NCBI GenBank assembly: GCA_000310025.1
Contig: FN649149.1
Coordinates: forward strand, 480,360 to 544,359
DNA length: 64,000 nt
Reading direction: 5' to 3'
DNA from: Ectocarpus siliculosus
Taxonomy: Eukaryota; Sar; Phaeophyceae; Ectocarpales; Ectocarpaceae
Shown: in pieces, positions 10,431 to 22,137 of the stretch
Position numbering within the stretch: the stretch's first letter is position 1
Layout of the letters: each line of letters begins with the position of its first letter
The notes under the pieces: generated by a model
The model's input: only the letters and a program-made list of their open reading frames with translations
Databases searched by the model: none
Told to the model about the DNA's origin: nothing
Program-made: the position numbers and the translations under genes

Positions 10431-12884
10431 CTGCTGTCTGTCTCGGGCGGTGCGTGCTGCTCTCTTAGCCAGCCCACGCTTCGCCCGTCCCTTCCTTTCC
10501 TCGTCCGTCCCCTCCTTTTCCTCCTCCGTCCCCTATTTTTCGTCTTTTCTTGAATTTTTTAGCGGTCTCTCGGGCTAACGTAAGGGTTACCCCGGCGCTT
10601 CTTGCCGTTTGTCCCAGAGAGTGTCTTGTCCCGGAGCGGTGCAGCCCTCCAGCTCTGGACCCTCGCCTTTCCTCTCTCTCGTGCTTAACCCCACATGCTT
10701 TCTGCAGCTGCATGGCCCCGGTGTCCAAGCCGGGGCATCTGGGTTCAGTCATACTTTTTTGCAGCTACCCGAGTTGGCAAGGTCACGAGCTACCACGATC
10801 TCACAATAGCGGTAGTTCCCGGTCGTCAAACTCAGGATCCCCTTGTGAACAGTGCTAGGGACTGTGTATCCGTCTTTCGAGGTCGAAGTCCACTTACGGA
10901 CCTCGGCCCACCCCAGCAGAGGGGGGCAGGCCGGGGGAGCTGTATTGTAGTTTGTTGTGTACGGAAGAAATTCGGAAGGCTCAGATCCCATGCATAGGGA
11001 TGATTTTAAAAAATAATTAAGTAAGCGCGAAACAAATTTAGGAGGCATCTTCCCTGGGTGTTTTTTTTTTGCGATGTGTGCTTGTCACGTTTGCCTTACT
11101 TGCTCTTCGAGATGATACTCGATTGAATCGCGTTTTTTTGCCTCGGAATTCTGCGATTACATCCCTTTTCTTGACAATAATTTCAGTTTCAAATATGTGC
11201 TGATATAGAGGCAAAAACAAACGGTGTGGGGTAGTATATATAGGTCGGCAGCAGCTGCACCATCGAGCAGCTGGACGCAAACTAGGGTAGTCTTTCTGTG
11301 AGGATAAGTTTACTTTCTAAAAACAATGCATCATACTTGCATGCAGTGTAGCGAACAACATCCAACTACTAGTGGCGATGAAAGTGTTTCTCTCAAAGGA
11401 AGAGACCTCTACTCATCCAACAAACTATAGCACAGAAGCATTTGATGAAAAAAGCCAAGTAGACGCGACTTACCAAAACGGATTTACACACGTGACTGAC
11501 TACTGCCGCCCCCGATTTCAAGCAATACCAGGGGTCATCGTGTTGTGCATTTATTTGTGACACAACCACCACCAGACTTGTAAGTTTTCCTGTCCTTCAT
11601 TCGTCACACCGGTACCCTTCGACCGGTATATTGCAAAGGAAACGCTGCCCCTTCTCTCTCAGGGGAGATGGCGCCCCCGCCCCCCCGCCTTGCTGTCTGC
11701 GGTGGCCGCGCGAACATTACTCCTGCGGGGAGCTCGAGGTACGCCCTTCACCTCTTTCTCCTTGGTTCGGGACTACAAAAGCTCTGTATCGCCGCCTCCC
11801 AATATCGACCATATCTCCATCACCGTTTACATTTTCAAGTGCACAACCCCGTCCGTCACAAGCGCCCTCTCCTGCCCCGGAACGACCTCGTGGAACAGCC
11901 GGGGTTGTTACCGTACCGACCAAACTAGCGTACCCCACGCCCCCTCCAGGCTCCCGCACACTAATTCGCAACTCTCAGACTGCGGTTGACAAATAGGAAA
12001 GTCGTGTTGGTAACGATGCCGCGTTGTCTCTATATTTCCAAGTACGCCTGCAAGTTGTTTGGAGGTTTCCGATAATTGCTTCCCACTCCGCTGGGCCAGA
12101 CTCCGTCAAATACAGTGCTCGTTCCACGTCACTGCCCGCTCCCCACCCGATCGGCGAGCCCAAACAGATTGACGCTGAAATCGCTGGCAGATTGCCGCGT
12201 CCCTACTCCATCTCTCACGAAATTCGTCTGCAACAAGAACCAACCGTGTAACAACATAGAGGAGCAGGTTTCGTGGCGGCAGAGAAAGCATGTCAGGCTT
12301 GCATGCATGTGCAAGACAATCGGTATGAAACTTCACAAGAAATGCAAAGATTGATGCGTTCAACCTCACGACAGGCAACCGGCGCAACCCAACGTCATTT
12401 CGTACACGTGAAAAGGATTCCTGGGATTCGAAGACGTGGCTGGAAAAGCGAGAGACAACGTCATTTTGAGGTCGTTCTTCCGGTCGTGGACCGATGCAGT
12501 TGTCATGGCCTTCGAAAAATAAAAAAATAACGAAGAACGTGGAGAAGACCGAGGAGGGACATATGGTGGGCGTTGGAGGTGAGACAATATCGAAGATACG
12601 AATCAAGCAAGACATAATTCTGCCCTTGATTCTTGATCTTTTTTGCTTGGCAATGCGATACTCGTATGCCACCAGCAAGGTCTAGCCCAACTGGTCGTAT
12701 CAATCTGAGGCATCCCGTGTGCATGCGTCCCACATCCAACCCTGAAGGCAGCTGAACTTTGGCGTACTAGGTGTAAGAATCATCGCTCGCCAGCAGACGG
12801 TCGTCCATTGATCTCAACTGATGAGGTCGACGATGCAGAGATGCAGGAAACCATTTTTTTTTTTTTCTTAGTATGACATAACGA
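10431..12884. other. No recognisable gene
   Basis: 10470-10560 is a pyrimidine-rich run with CCTCCGTCCCC-like repeats, perhaps the LINE 5' end. Further on there are only short frames, plus a 190-codon minus-strand frame (12106-12678) without recognisable domains or supporting context. I would not call it a gene. Confidence 0.45.
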
Positions 12885-13145
12885 AACTTTTTGGTTTCTT
12901 TTGTGTCGCCCTGGAGGCGTGTTGGTTCGGATGCCTTGGTTCGGTTTTTCTGGGGTCCCACAAAAAAAAAAAAAGAGAACAGGTTCACGTGAGTTCTCAT
13001 TCTGCTACCTCGCGCTCGCCTCTCCTGCAGCCAAGAGTTTGATAGGCGCGTGGCCACACTATGTAGACCCAAGGGCCTCGTATTGAGGAATGCACAGTGT
13101 GTAACACGCAGCCTGCGTCGGAGGGTCACGCGTCACGCGGCAAGG
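12885..13145 (+). repeat. Dispersed repeat shared with 28290-28510
   Basis: Shares long stretches with 28290-28510, including CGTGTTGGTTCGG-like and GGTTCGGTTT segments, TTTGATAGGCGCGTG-like and CACAGTGTG...ACACGCAGCC, ending at GTCGGAGGGTCACG. The copies differ by about 10-15% and small indels. No coding capacity is apparent. Confidence 0.75.
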
Positions 13146-14047
13146 AGGGCAGCGGCTAGCTGCATCGAAGTTCGGCTACAGTGCCGCAAACGTTCGTGTG
13201 ATAGCTGTTCTCGAGGGCCTGAGGGAAGAGGGCAGGATGATGACGGAGCACGTTCGGCTGAAGCGCCCAGCCGAGGAACTAGGTAGGGGACTACTACACT
13301 CTGGAACCTGACACCCCGCGTGGTATGTGCTTTCGTATGAAATCTCATCAAGGGTTGGCTAGTCACATCTCATCCACGCTATCGTTCTCAATTGACAGAA
13401 GTGCTGTCTCCGTGTCACCTTGCGAGCGGTGCAACCCCGTCTTGTGCTATTTTGAATGTATGCATAGGACGCTGCTACATGATATCACGCAAGCGTCTTC
13501 GCCCATAGTCTGCTCGACAGTCTGCTGTGTGCTCCCATTTGCACTTCTCGCCTGCCTCCGCCAACGCTCGGTTTCTGCAACCGAGCCGCAGGCGAACAGC
13601 CATCGAGGTCTACAACATATGTACCTACACTCATACGAGGGTGCGTGGTAATCGGCGATCTATGCGTATTCGCTCCGCGAATCGTTCTGCTCAACGACGC
13701 ATACACATATGCATAAACATGTACACACTTGTAATATGCGCTCGTTACAAACGGTGTTACGTGCGCTCCGTGTAGGACATTCTGCAGTAGCCTTCACCCG
13801 CGCAGCGATGCGGTGTGACGACAGTAGGTGGCCCGGTAGAATGCCAATCGTTGACAGCCGATTTCACCGGCATCATAGCGGGAGACTAGCCTGTAGGGTA
13901 ACGCCCCTCCCCTGCCGCTCCCCCCCGCGGTGAGGGCGGCGGCCCCCGAAAAATACCGCCATCGCACAGGAAGTCGTTCAGATACAAAATTGTACCTCTA
14001 TCTACATATGCATCCAAGGTTCGATTTGTCGCCATTCGATTTGCTTG
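13146..14047. other. No recognisable gene
   Basis: Short frames only. The sequence immediately before the gypsy LTR start is TTTGCTTG. Confidence 0.4.
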
Positions 14048-14079
14048 TGTTATGGTATTTGGAGGTAGACAGGTGATCG
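14048..14079 (+). repeat. 5' LTR stub of gypsy element 1
   Basis: The 32 bases starting TGTTATGGTATTTGG and ending GGTGATCG are identical to the start of the 3' LTR at 20154-20185. Right after them the sequence jumps into pol coding sequence, so the rest of the 5' LTR, the primer-binding site and gag have been deleted. Confidence 0.8.
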
Positions 14080-16189
14080 GTGCCTGAACCTATTTTGGGT
14101 TCTACCGATGATAACGCGGACAGGACCGTCGATCCGCAGGTGCGTCACCACGACCCCTTCGTGAGCCACCTACGATCCACCGATCCTCTTGTGCCGGACC
14201 CAGGGATATCATCCCCTGCGGCCCCTGCCTCCGCCCACACTTCGCCCTCGCCGCCACTACAGCATGTGATGGAGCGGTTGAGCGCTGATCAGAGAGTTAC
14301 CTTTGAGTCATTGTGGAATCGCTTGCCGCCTCACCTGAAGTTGGTTAAGTTTGATGTGCACGGTCCTGGTTGGTCACCCGGGGTCATCATAGAACTTGGT
14401 GATCTTTTGCATGATTTCCAAGACGTGTTTTTCCACATCCTCGACGGATCTGGGGTCCTGTTCCCTGATGCCGTTGAAGATCAAAGTACCTTCGGATTGT
14501 CCCCCTGTGACGATCAAACCGTACCGTATGGATCCTTTGGTTGCGAAGCAAGTCGATGCCATTTTTGACCAGTATCTAGCTGCTGGCCTAATTTAGCATT
14601 CGACCTCTCCTTATTCCAGCTCCATTGTGGTTATACCAAAGAAGTCTGGTGGCATACGTATCACGGTTAACTACAGAAAGTTGAACCTTATCAGCAGCCT
14701 TGGTCAACTTCGCATTCCCCGAGTCGACGAGATTCTAACGAAACTCAACAGAGGTTCGATTATCTCGCTATTCGATTTTACGGGTTCCTTCCACCAGATC
14801 ACTGTCCACAAGGACAATATCCCCGTTACGGCCTTTGCGACCCCCACTCGCTTGTTCGAATGACTCCGGATGCCGATGGGGGCTAACCGATCCGCAGGCC
14901 ACTTTGGAGAAGTGATTAACGAAGCAATCAAAGGACTTGATGGAGTCGAGGCATACCTCGATGACGTCGTTGTTTTTGACCAAGGTCCGCTGGAGCATGT
15001 CCGTAATATGCCCACGCTCTTCAAACGGTTGAGAAAGTACGACCTCAAACTTTCTCCCAAGGCTGACTTCTTGGGGCACACCATATCTTCGAAATGTGCC
15101 CTCCCCAACGCCCGTAAAGTAGCCGCCCTGGCTGGTATGCCCATGCCTACGAACTTCAAGCATCTCAGGTCGCTCATGGGTGGTCTGAGGTACTACCGAC
15201 GGTTTCTCCGAGACATGGCCAAGCGTGTGAAATCCATTGCGCACTTGCTCAAAAAAGGTGTTCCCTTTGCTTTCACTAGCGACATGGAAACAACTGTTCG
15301 CAGCCTACTGGCTGAGCTCGCGCAACCGCCCATTTTAGTGTTTCCTGGTTGGGACACTATCGCGGACGGTACATGCCCTTTATGTCTTTGCTGTGACGCC
15401 AGCTCCGACGGTCTCGGCGCTGCGCTAGAGCAAGAGCAGAATAACGGCTCGGTGAGGCCGATCGTTTTCATCAGCAGAGCTACGCTCGACGTTGAACGCA
15501 ACTGGACAGCTCTCGATCTCGAAGCAGGAGCCGTGGTATGGGCGATCAAGCGTCTCCGCGAATACCTTCGTGGCACACGCTTCCGCATCTATTCAGACAA
15601 TGAGGCGCTGGAAAGTATGTCAAAAATCAGCGAGCACAACCCACGCGTCCAACGCTGGATTGAGTTCCTTGAAGCATACAGCTACACGTTGGAATACCGA
15701 CGAGGTGCCTCCAACGGCAATGCTGACATGCTGTCTCGTCTGCGGATTGAGGCTACTGCCGCCGACATCAACGGCAACAGTAGTTTGACGTCCCCAGAAG
15801 ACGTTGGTGTGTATCTGATCCGGGCGACAGGTCACGCACCACACGGGCAAACCACGCCTGGCGTTGGTTTGGGTGGGCTGGCGCCCCCGGGCGAGAACGC
15901 CGCTTTGGGTAGGCTACCCCTCATTTCAGATGATTTCGCGGATTTTCGCAAACACGGGCCTCGAATGAGGATTGACGACCTTGATGGTCCTGCAGGAGAA
16001 TTCGTCATTCGTGTTTTTTGGCACGTCAAGCGCGAGGACCTTTGCGACACCTTGCGGACGCTCGTGCAATGTCTTGTACCGACCACTCCGTATTGGCTGT
16101 GCCTGAGGTTACCTCCGCTGCAACCCAGAAAAAACAGGACGCTGTGCCGGCACTCCGGTCTTCAGCTTCTCCTATTGTGTCTCCGATGA
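14080..16189 (+). pseudogene. Gypsy 1 pol: pre-RT region, reverse transcriptase, RNase H (broken)
   Basis: The first 390 bases (one frame) give a pre-RT region with LPPHLKLVKFDVHGPGW. A frameshift near 14470 leads to a second frame running to 16189 with only two stops: TAG at 14594-14596 in AAGLI*HSTSPYSS and TGA at 14861-14863 where the RT family has Trp. RT motifs: VIPKKSGGIRITVNYRKLN (about 14630-14690), SLFDFTGSFHQI (about 14770), and catalytic YLDD (about 14955). RNase H: CCDASSDGLGA (about 15390-15420), LEAGAVVWAIKRLREYL, SDNEALES and NADMLSRL (about 15720-15740). There is no protease or gag upstream. It could not be translated as one protein. Confidence 0.88.
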
Positions 16190-17955
16190 GACCATTGTAT
16201 AGGGACACCGCCACGGTTTACGGACCGTCTGCGCGACCTCACACGGATACAGCTGCACTTGCGCTCCCTATCCACGACACACGGACCGCCGACGATAACT
16301 CTCGGTTGCCCCCTGTCGTGTCTCCTGCGACAGCAACTGTCGACGCCGGCTCCCAAGTTGATCGTTTGGATGCCGCCGACTCATTGCCGCCGCCTTCGAC
16401 CTCTCAATTGCAACCGCATCGTCTTGATCCGTCGGAACTGATCTCTACTCGTACGCGGCGCAGAACCGCGGCTGCTGCGCGTCAGCCTCAACCCGATGTA
16501 AACTACGGTTTCGGTCCTGATTTGTTGATCCCCCCACTCGTTCCGCGTGCAGCTTCCGCTGCAGGCGCTTCTCGTCGTCAAACACGAGTGACACCAGCTG
16601 CCACCACGCCTGAGCCTGCTGTCTAACCTGTCCCAACGGTGCCCATAGCGCCGCCGGAGACGGTTACCGACGCTCCTACGGGTCCTCTGTTGGGTTTGTC
16701 ACAACCGGCTGCTACAGCTGGTAAGGCAACGCCCGCAGTGGATTCCATGGTCCTCAATCCTGCAGAGTTAGAATTCCGTGAGTCCGTCGAACGCTACACG
16801 CGGGCCGATTGGGCGCGGGAACATCAGAATGAGCCGGTGTGTGAAGCCACCACCCGCTACATTCTCCTCAAACGCCCTCAGAGTCTACCTGTCGATTTCT
16901 TTGCCTGAGTGTCATATCACTCCAGGCATAGACCATCGTTGGAGGATATTCGAGAGCTTGCAGACAAAGGACACCTCGTCACTGACGATGGCCTCAGCCT
17001 CTTGGTACGAAATAATACCAAGCCCCCGGTCTCTTCTGACCGTCCCGGAGGACGAGCTGCACGTCTGTTGAATGACGAACCCACTCATAGTTACGTGCCC
17101 ATGTTAATGCGACCTTGGGTCATGCAAGCTTGTCATGCCAACGCCCTCTGCCACCTTGGTACCGCTCGCACGCTTAGCTTGCTTGAGAGGTTCTACTGGT
17201 GGATTGGGATGTGCATGAGTGCTCATTGGTGGATTCGGTGATGTTTGAAATGTCAGGCCCGGAAAACTGCGCGCCAGACTATTCGCTGGCCGATTCTCAC
17301 GATCCCTCTGCCTTCGGCACCAGGGGTCGCGATTAGCGTCGACTATTTTGGGTTACTTGCCACAACTCCGCGAGGTTTCTCGTATATTTTGCTGTTCACT
17401 GACCGTTTCATACGGAAAGCCAATTTGTACGCAGTGACTGACGCTGAGTTCACAGCTGAAGGTACAGCCGACGTCCTTGTCAACAAATACATGCCTGTTT
17501 GGGGATGACCCCTCAGCATTCTTCCTGACAACGGATTGCAGTTTTTCTCCAAACGTTTGGTTGCCACCCTGAAACTGCTACGCGTCCGGAAGGTTACGAC
17601 GAGCGCGTACCATCCTAGCGGCAACGGAAGAGTTGAGCGCGTGAACCACACCATGGCCCAGATGCTGACTATGGTTGTGAACGAGCGAAAAGATGATTGG
17701 GATGTTCATCTCCCTCATGTCGAATTCGCATACAACAACTCCGTTAGCGCTGCCACAGGATTGGCGCCCAATGAGGTGCATATGACGCACCTTCCCAGGT
17801 TTCCACTGACCGTTTTTGACACCACTTACGCTCGTGGTGACCAGTCGCTTGCACGCGATCAGCTCGAGTATTGCAACCTTGCCGCCGATCGGCAACGGCG
17901 CTCCTACGAGCTAGTGCGTGACCAACACGCACTCACAGTTTCCCGTAAGGAATGA
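16190..17955 (+). pseudogene. Gypsy 1 integrase (broken by stops)
   Basis: One frame continues from about 16018 to 17955, interrupted by stops at 16626, 16908, 17241, 17508 and 17955. A Pro/Ala-rich linker precedes the integrase. The HHCC zinc-binding part has its His pair at about 17134-17160 (HANALCHLG) and its Cys pair in CLKCQARK (about 17247-17270). The catalytic triad is present: Asp in SVDYFG (about 17335), Asp in PDNGLQFF (about 17525) and Glu in NGRVERVNH (about 17620-17650), followed by FAYNNSVSAATGLAPNE. The enzyme would insert the cDNA; this copy is inactive because of the stops. Confidence 0.88.
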
Positions 17956-18976
17956 CGGAACTGGAAACTGTCTGATGCCTTACACAAACTACCCGTTTAC
18001 GCTACCGGTGGTTGGGTGTGGGTCTACAACCATTTCGCTACCATCCGCAAAGGTGCCAAACTCACTTCCAAGGCCCGCGCGGACGCTGACTCACAGGTAC
18101 TCAAGAAGAAGCTGCCCTTGAATTGAAAATATCCTTTTTATAATCCTCGCAGTTGGTCCTTGCAACAAGGTTCCCGATGGCAGCCCGGTGGCTGACAAGC
18201 TCCTGTACTTGGATCTTCACTCCGATATGCCCGGAGTGGATGCCAAGCGCCGAGTTTCTGTCGCTCTTTGCAAACCGTGTGCGTACCCACACGATAGTGA
18301 CGATATGCCTCGGTTTTGGCCTGCAGGCCTCACGCAGTATGTTTTCAACAACTACACGACGAAGTCTCCGCCGTACCATGTTACCGCGGACGATGTTTCA
18401 GCGCTTGTCCGCAGGGTCGAGGTTGAGAAAATCACGGGACACCAGTCGGTTCGAGGACGTGGCGGCGTAATCGCAGTCATGTACGAGACCCACTGGAAAG
18501 GTCTTGTGCGCCCCTCGTGGGAACGAGAAATGGACCTCCAACACTCCCGAAAACAGATTCTTCTGTATTGGGCTGGTACACCCGACCAACACCGGCAGAC
18601 TAACCGTCTGTACCGTTGCATGCGCATTTGCGCAGCGGAACATGAACTGTCTCGCATCAAAGGCGAGCGGTCTTCGTCGCCTGGGTACGAGTATGTTCCC
18701 CGTGATGTTTGGGCCCGCCGTTTTCGCAACACTAGGCTGCGTGTTGGCGCACACTTCTGGTACAAGGGTCAAGACGCTCTTTGGTGGCTAGGGAAAATCT
18801 CCAGACATAATCCAACTACAAACGTCTTCTTCGTTTGCTTCCTGGATGGCCCTGGACCTGTCAAGATCATCCTCTCCCCTTCGTGCTCACGACAGCTTTG
18901 GGAGCTGTTTGTGGTTCTTGGTGCCTTCAGCTGCACCGAAGTAGTCCCTTCAAGTGAGGTATCTTGCGCAATGTAG
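17956..18976 (+). pseudogene. Gypsy 1 integrase C-terminus: GPY/F-like, chromodomain-like and Tudor-like parts
   Basis: Right after the integrase core the frame reads VYATGGWVWVYNHFA (about 17995-18040) and a degenerate GPY/F module near 18115-18160, broken by a TGA at 18124-18126. A frameshift then leads into 18188-18976, a 262-codon frame. Its first third (RRVSVALCKPCAYPH, PRFWPAGLTQYVFNNY, PYHVTADDV) matches in pattern the end of gypsy element 2. Then HWKGLVRPSWEREMDL (about 18490-18540) resembles a chromodomain core. Last comes AHFWYKGQDALWWLGKI with a VFFVCFLDGPGPVKI strand (about 18750-18870), which looks like a Tudor or SH3-like fold. The Tudor assignment is inference. Confidence 0.7.
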
Positions 18977-19111
18977 ACGAGTCGCGTGGTACGGATATTA
19001 TTGCCCCTTGCTAAAGGACTGTTGCCCTTGCTCTTGTTGTATGTGTGTGTATCTTCGTGTATATATTTGTGTGTTATATGTTTGTGTTTGTAGATGTTTG
19101 TCTTTGTGTCT

Positions 19112-19262
19112 CTCGCTCGCCCTCTCGATCTATTTTGAGACTGGCTATTGCTTCTGTATGTTTCTAGCTCGCCCTCTCGATTAGTTATTTTGAGACTGGC
19201 TATTGCTCCTTTCTGCTTTCCGCTCGCCCTCTCAATCCCCTTGAGACTGGCTCTTGCTTTTG
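19112..19262 (+). repeat. Three-copy tandem repeat of about 55 bp
   Basis: Three copies of a CTCGCCCTCTCGAT ... TTGAGACTGGCTATTGCT unit lie in the T-rich 3' untranslated part of gypsy element 1, just downstream of a TGTGTTTG-rich stretch (19030-19110). The unit varies by a few bases between copies. Confidence 0.8.
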
Positions 19263-20140
19263 TGTTGTGTACTTTCTCGCCCCCGTTTGTCACTTCTCGG
19301 TCGGTTATCGAAAGGTTTTGCTTCCCTTTCCCTATTTTTCAATGCGACCTAGGTTCGTCATTAGTTGCGGTGACACCCTACTTTGTGCATGGTTTAACTC
19401 CCCCCCCTATGGCTTGCTTTGCATATTTTATGGTCCAATGTTCCGCCAGTGCTTCTATTGCATGCCACGGCCAGCAACGTGCTCCACATTTGGCTACTTT
19501 CATGAGCATTTTTCTTCATGCCATTGGCCTTCACGCACAAATAGGATTGTTTTTTCACGCGCCCACCCCGATCGCAAGCACGTTGTATCGTGACATGCGC
19601 AAGTTTGTTTTTGGCGTTTGGTTCCTGTCCTTTTCTTTGGCCGTTGTTTACTTTCCCCGGAAACCCCCTCTTTCCCTGGTTTTCTCGATTTTGGTTGACC
19701 CTTAACGGTTTTCCATGTCATTTTAGCCCTCGCAGGTTCGGTTTCATTTCTTTGTCTATATTTTTCATTCCTACACTCGCTCGCATCGTAGCCCCCTTCC
19801 CGCAAGGTTTTAGCTTACTTAATGGCGTAGTCGACCTGTTTATTCGTGCGAGATCGTTTGTGATTTTCCCTTCACGATTTCGTTACTTCTGTTATGGACT
19901 TTTCGGTTCGGGTGTTTTGGTTATTGTTCGCACCCATGTGCCTTTTCCCGATTTTGTCCGCCGAGTTTGCCGCCCCCGGCTCCTTTGTTTTCTTCTTTCT
20001 TAGTTCTGTTTTTTTTGTTTGGTAAACGGAGAGGTGCGGGTAAGGGTTTTGAGTTGTCGCGTCTTCGATCCATACCGCAATCTTGTTGATTGAGTAGAGT
20101 CCCTCCGAGGTTTGCTTCTGTATCTGCATCTACGTCCACT

Positions 20141-20153
20141 CAGGGTGGGCTGG
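20141..20153 (+). promoter_or_regulatory. Polypurine-type tract of gypsy element 1
   Basis: CAGGGTGGGCTGG lies directly before the TG that starts the LTR. This is the position where plus-strand DNA synthesis is primed in LTR elements, and it fixes the LTR boundary. Confidence 0.6.
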
Positions 20154-20463
20154 TGTTATGGTATTTGGAGGTAGACAGGTGATCGTGGTTGACCATGGTT
20201 ATTTGGCGCCGTCGGATGCTAAGACGTGACGTCATGCTAGATCAGTGCTTTATGCCGAGACATGTGCCCCTCTGTTCAGTGTGCGTGCAGACGATCCATG
20301 ATCATCTGTGCTTGGGATATTGTGACTTGGCTTGGAAAGCGTTACAATCAAGAGAAAGAGAACAACGGAAAGCAGCAAAAACCTGCTACTGTGGTTGGAC
20401 AAGAGAGTTACACATAGGACAAAGGTGATTGATTCTGAAGGAAGGGGTCAAATACCATTACGT
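20154..20463 (+). repeat. 3' LTR of gypsy element 1 (end uncertain)
   Basis: Starts TGTTATGGTATTTGG after the purine tract; its first 32 bases equal the 5' stub. CAAATACCATTACG at about 20449-20462 is an imperfect reverse complement of the start, as expected for LTR ends, giving about 310 bp. No matching target duplication was found, so the right edge may be elsewhere. Confidence 0.55.
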
Positions 20464-21040
20464 TTGGTAGATAAATGTTGCAGGTATTTCACGTGCGTAC
20501 ATTGGTGACAAGATCAGAGTACTCGTACGCCGCACGACAGTAGTAGTTGTCGGTCACAAGTTGTAGGTCTCACAGGTCTACAAAACTTCACTCAGTATAG
20601 GTGCAGATCATAATCACCATAGAGTTGGAGCGACGGCTACTGTTGGGTGGTTGGACGTACAAGTCTTAGCTTGTTCGGTGGATACAAGTTTTTACAGCAG
20701 CTGTGAACGTGTGCATACAATTCCGAGAAATCAGATATACTCACATGTGGAAAGCATGTCGTCGTCGCAAGCCAGTAGGAGTTGTCGGTCACAGGTTGTA
20801 GGTGGTATGGTCAATGTGAGAGATCTGGGAATGCGTGTAGTTGGAGAAGAGATCTGGGGTGGATGTACATATGTTACATGCATGCACAGTTCGAGAGGGT
20901 ATTGCGGCGAACAGTTGCTGCGTAAATTGATTATTTCCGAAATCTCCGAGATCCGAGTCGTGTTGCTAGAGATCACCACACCCCCAAGTAGACACTCACT
21001 GGCAAAATCGCATGCGATGAGATTGCTACCATGTAGACAC
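20464..21040. other. No recognisable gene
   Basis: Short frames only. CATCACC-rich and GTAGACACTCACT repeats near 20985-21045 (twice in about 50 bases) lead into the inverted-repeat composite. Confidence 0.4.
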
Positions 21041-21240
21041 TCACCGCTCAAGGACCGGTGGAGCGTAGCTGCTCCACCAGGCCAAACTCCACCCGCATGA
21101 CATCGTTTGGCCTACTATGACTTGCATTGTGTCGGCACCGCTCACATCTCTCAACATACAAGTAATTGGGCACCCTGATCGGACGAGTGGAAGGCAGAGA
21201 AGCGCCCATCGACGGGGACGCATGGCTCAAAGGCCGGTGG
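21041..21240 (-). repeat. Left outer arm of the foldback composite
   Basis: The reverse complement of this stretch matches the about 185-bp units at 22370-23095: CTCCACCGGCC, TTGAGCCA, a TTCTCTGC...CACT...GTCCGATC stretch, GTGCCGACACAATG and TTTGGCCTGGTGGAGC. It carries the same GGTGGAGC...GCTCCACC palindrome. It is therefore an inverted single copy of the array on the other side. Confidence 0.8.
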
Positions 21241-21280
21241 AGCAGATATGTGGCCTTTGAGCCATTTCCTCGTCAAATTC

Positions 21281-21660
21281 ACTGAATCCTCTCTTCAGAT
21301 TCACCGTATTCCTTGATCGCATACGCGGTATATCCTCATTAGATACGTACACTGTATTCCCTCATCCGATACACTGTATTCCCTGATAAGATACGCTGCA
21401 TTCACTGAGCAGATACTCTGTATTTCCTAGTCAAATACACTGCATTCCCTGAGCACATTCGCTGTATTACCTCATCAGATACACTCTTTCCCTCTTAGAT
21501 TCACTGCTTTTTCTCATCAGATACGCTGTGTTCTCTCATTACACTGTATACATTTCCCTGATCAGATACGCTGTATTCCCAGAGCAGATACACGGTATTC
21601 CCTCGTCAGACTGTCAGATACACTTTATTCCCTGAGCAGATTCATTGCATTCCACGGAGT
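21281..21660 (+). repeat. 22-bp tandem array, forward half
   Basis: About 16 diverged copies of a unit close to GATACACTGTATTCCCTGATCA, mostly spaced exactly 22 bp (range 20-26). The orientation flips near 21660. Confidence 0.85.
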
Positions 21661-22075
21661 ATCTGATGAGGAAATACAATGCATCAATCTGATGAGGGAA
21701 AACAGTGACTCTGATGAGAGAACACAGTGAAAAGTACAAGGAATTATCGGTGAATCTGAAGAGGGAATAGAGTGATCCTGCCCAGGAAATACAGAGAAAA
21801 CAGCGAGGAATACGTTGTAGACCTATCTGATGGGGGAATACAATGGATCCGCTCAGGGAATACAGTGAAACGAGGGAGGGAATGCGGTGTTTCGGATAAG
21901 GGAATAGATGATCCTGACCAGGGAATACAAGTGAATATTTTGAGGGAGTACAGTGAACCTGCTCAAGGAATACAGTGTTTCGCGTATCTGATCAACAAAT
22001 ACAGTGTATGCGATCAGAGAATACAGTGTACCTGTGTCCAGGGAGTACAGTGTATACTACCTCATAATTCCCTAC
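21661..22075 (-). repeat. 22-bp tandem array, inverted half
   Basis: About 17 diverged copies of the reverse complement of the preceding unit (TGATCAGGGAATACAGTGTATC-like). With the forward half it forms an imperfect palindrome of some 800 bases centred near 21660. Spacing is less regular than in the forward half. Confidence 0.85.
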
Positions 22076-22137
22076 AGCACTGCACCGTCCGAGCACAGCG
22101 CCAAGGTGCGTCCGTAAGCAGAGAGGAGTATCCACAA

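Larger units (their letters stand above)
14048..20463 (+). mobile_element. Ty3/gypsy retrotransposon 1, decayed, 5' end deleted
   Basis: Order on the plus strand: a 32-bp LTR stub, a truncated pol without gag, RT, RNase H, zinc-binding integrase, GPY/F module, a C-terminal extension, about 1.2 kb of T-rich 3' untranslated sequence, a purine-rich tract and a 3' LTR beginning TGTTATGG. RT before integrase defines gypsy rather than copia order. The coding region has several stops and frameshifts. The element's end is uncertain because no target duplication could be matched. Confidence 0.85.

Noticed and set aside
12106..12678. 190-codon minus-strand frame
   Set aside because: No recognisable domain, no partner exons, no repeat copy; length alone is not enough in DNA of this composition.
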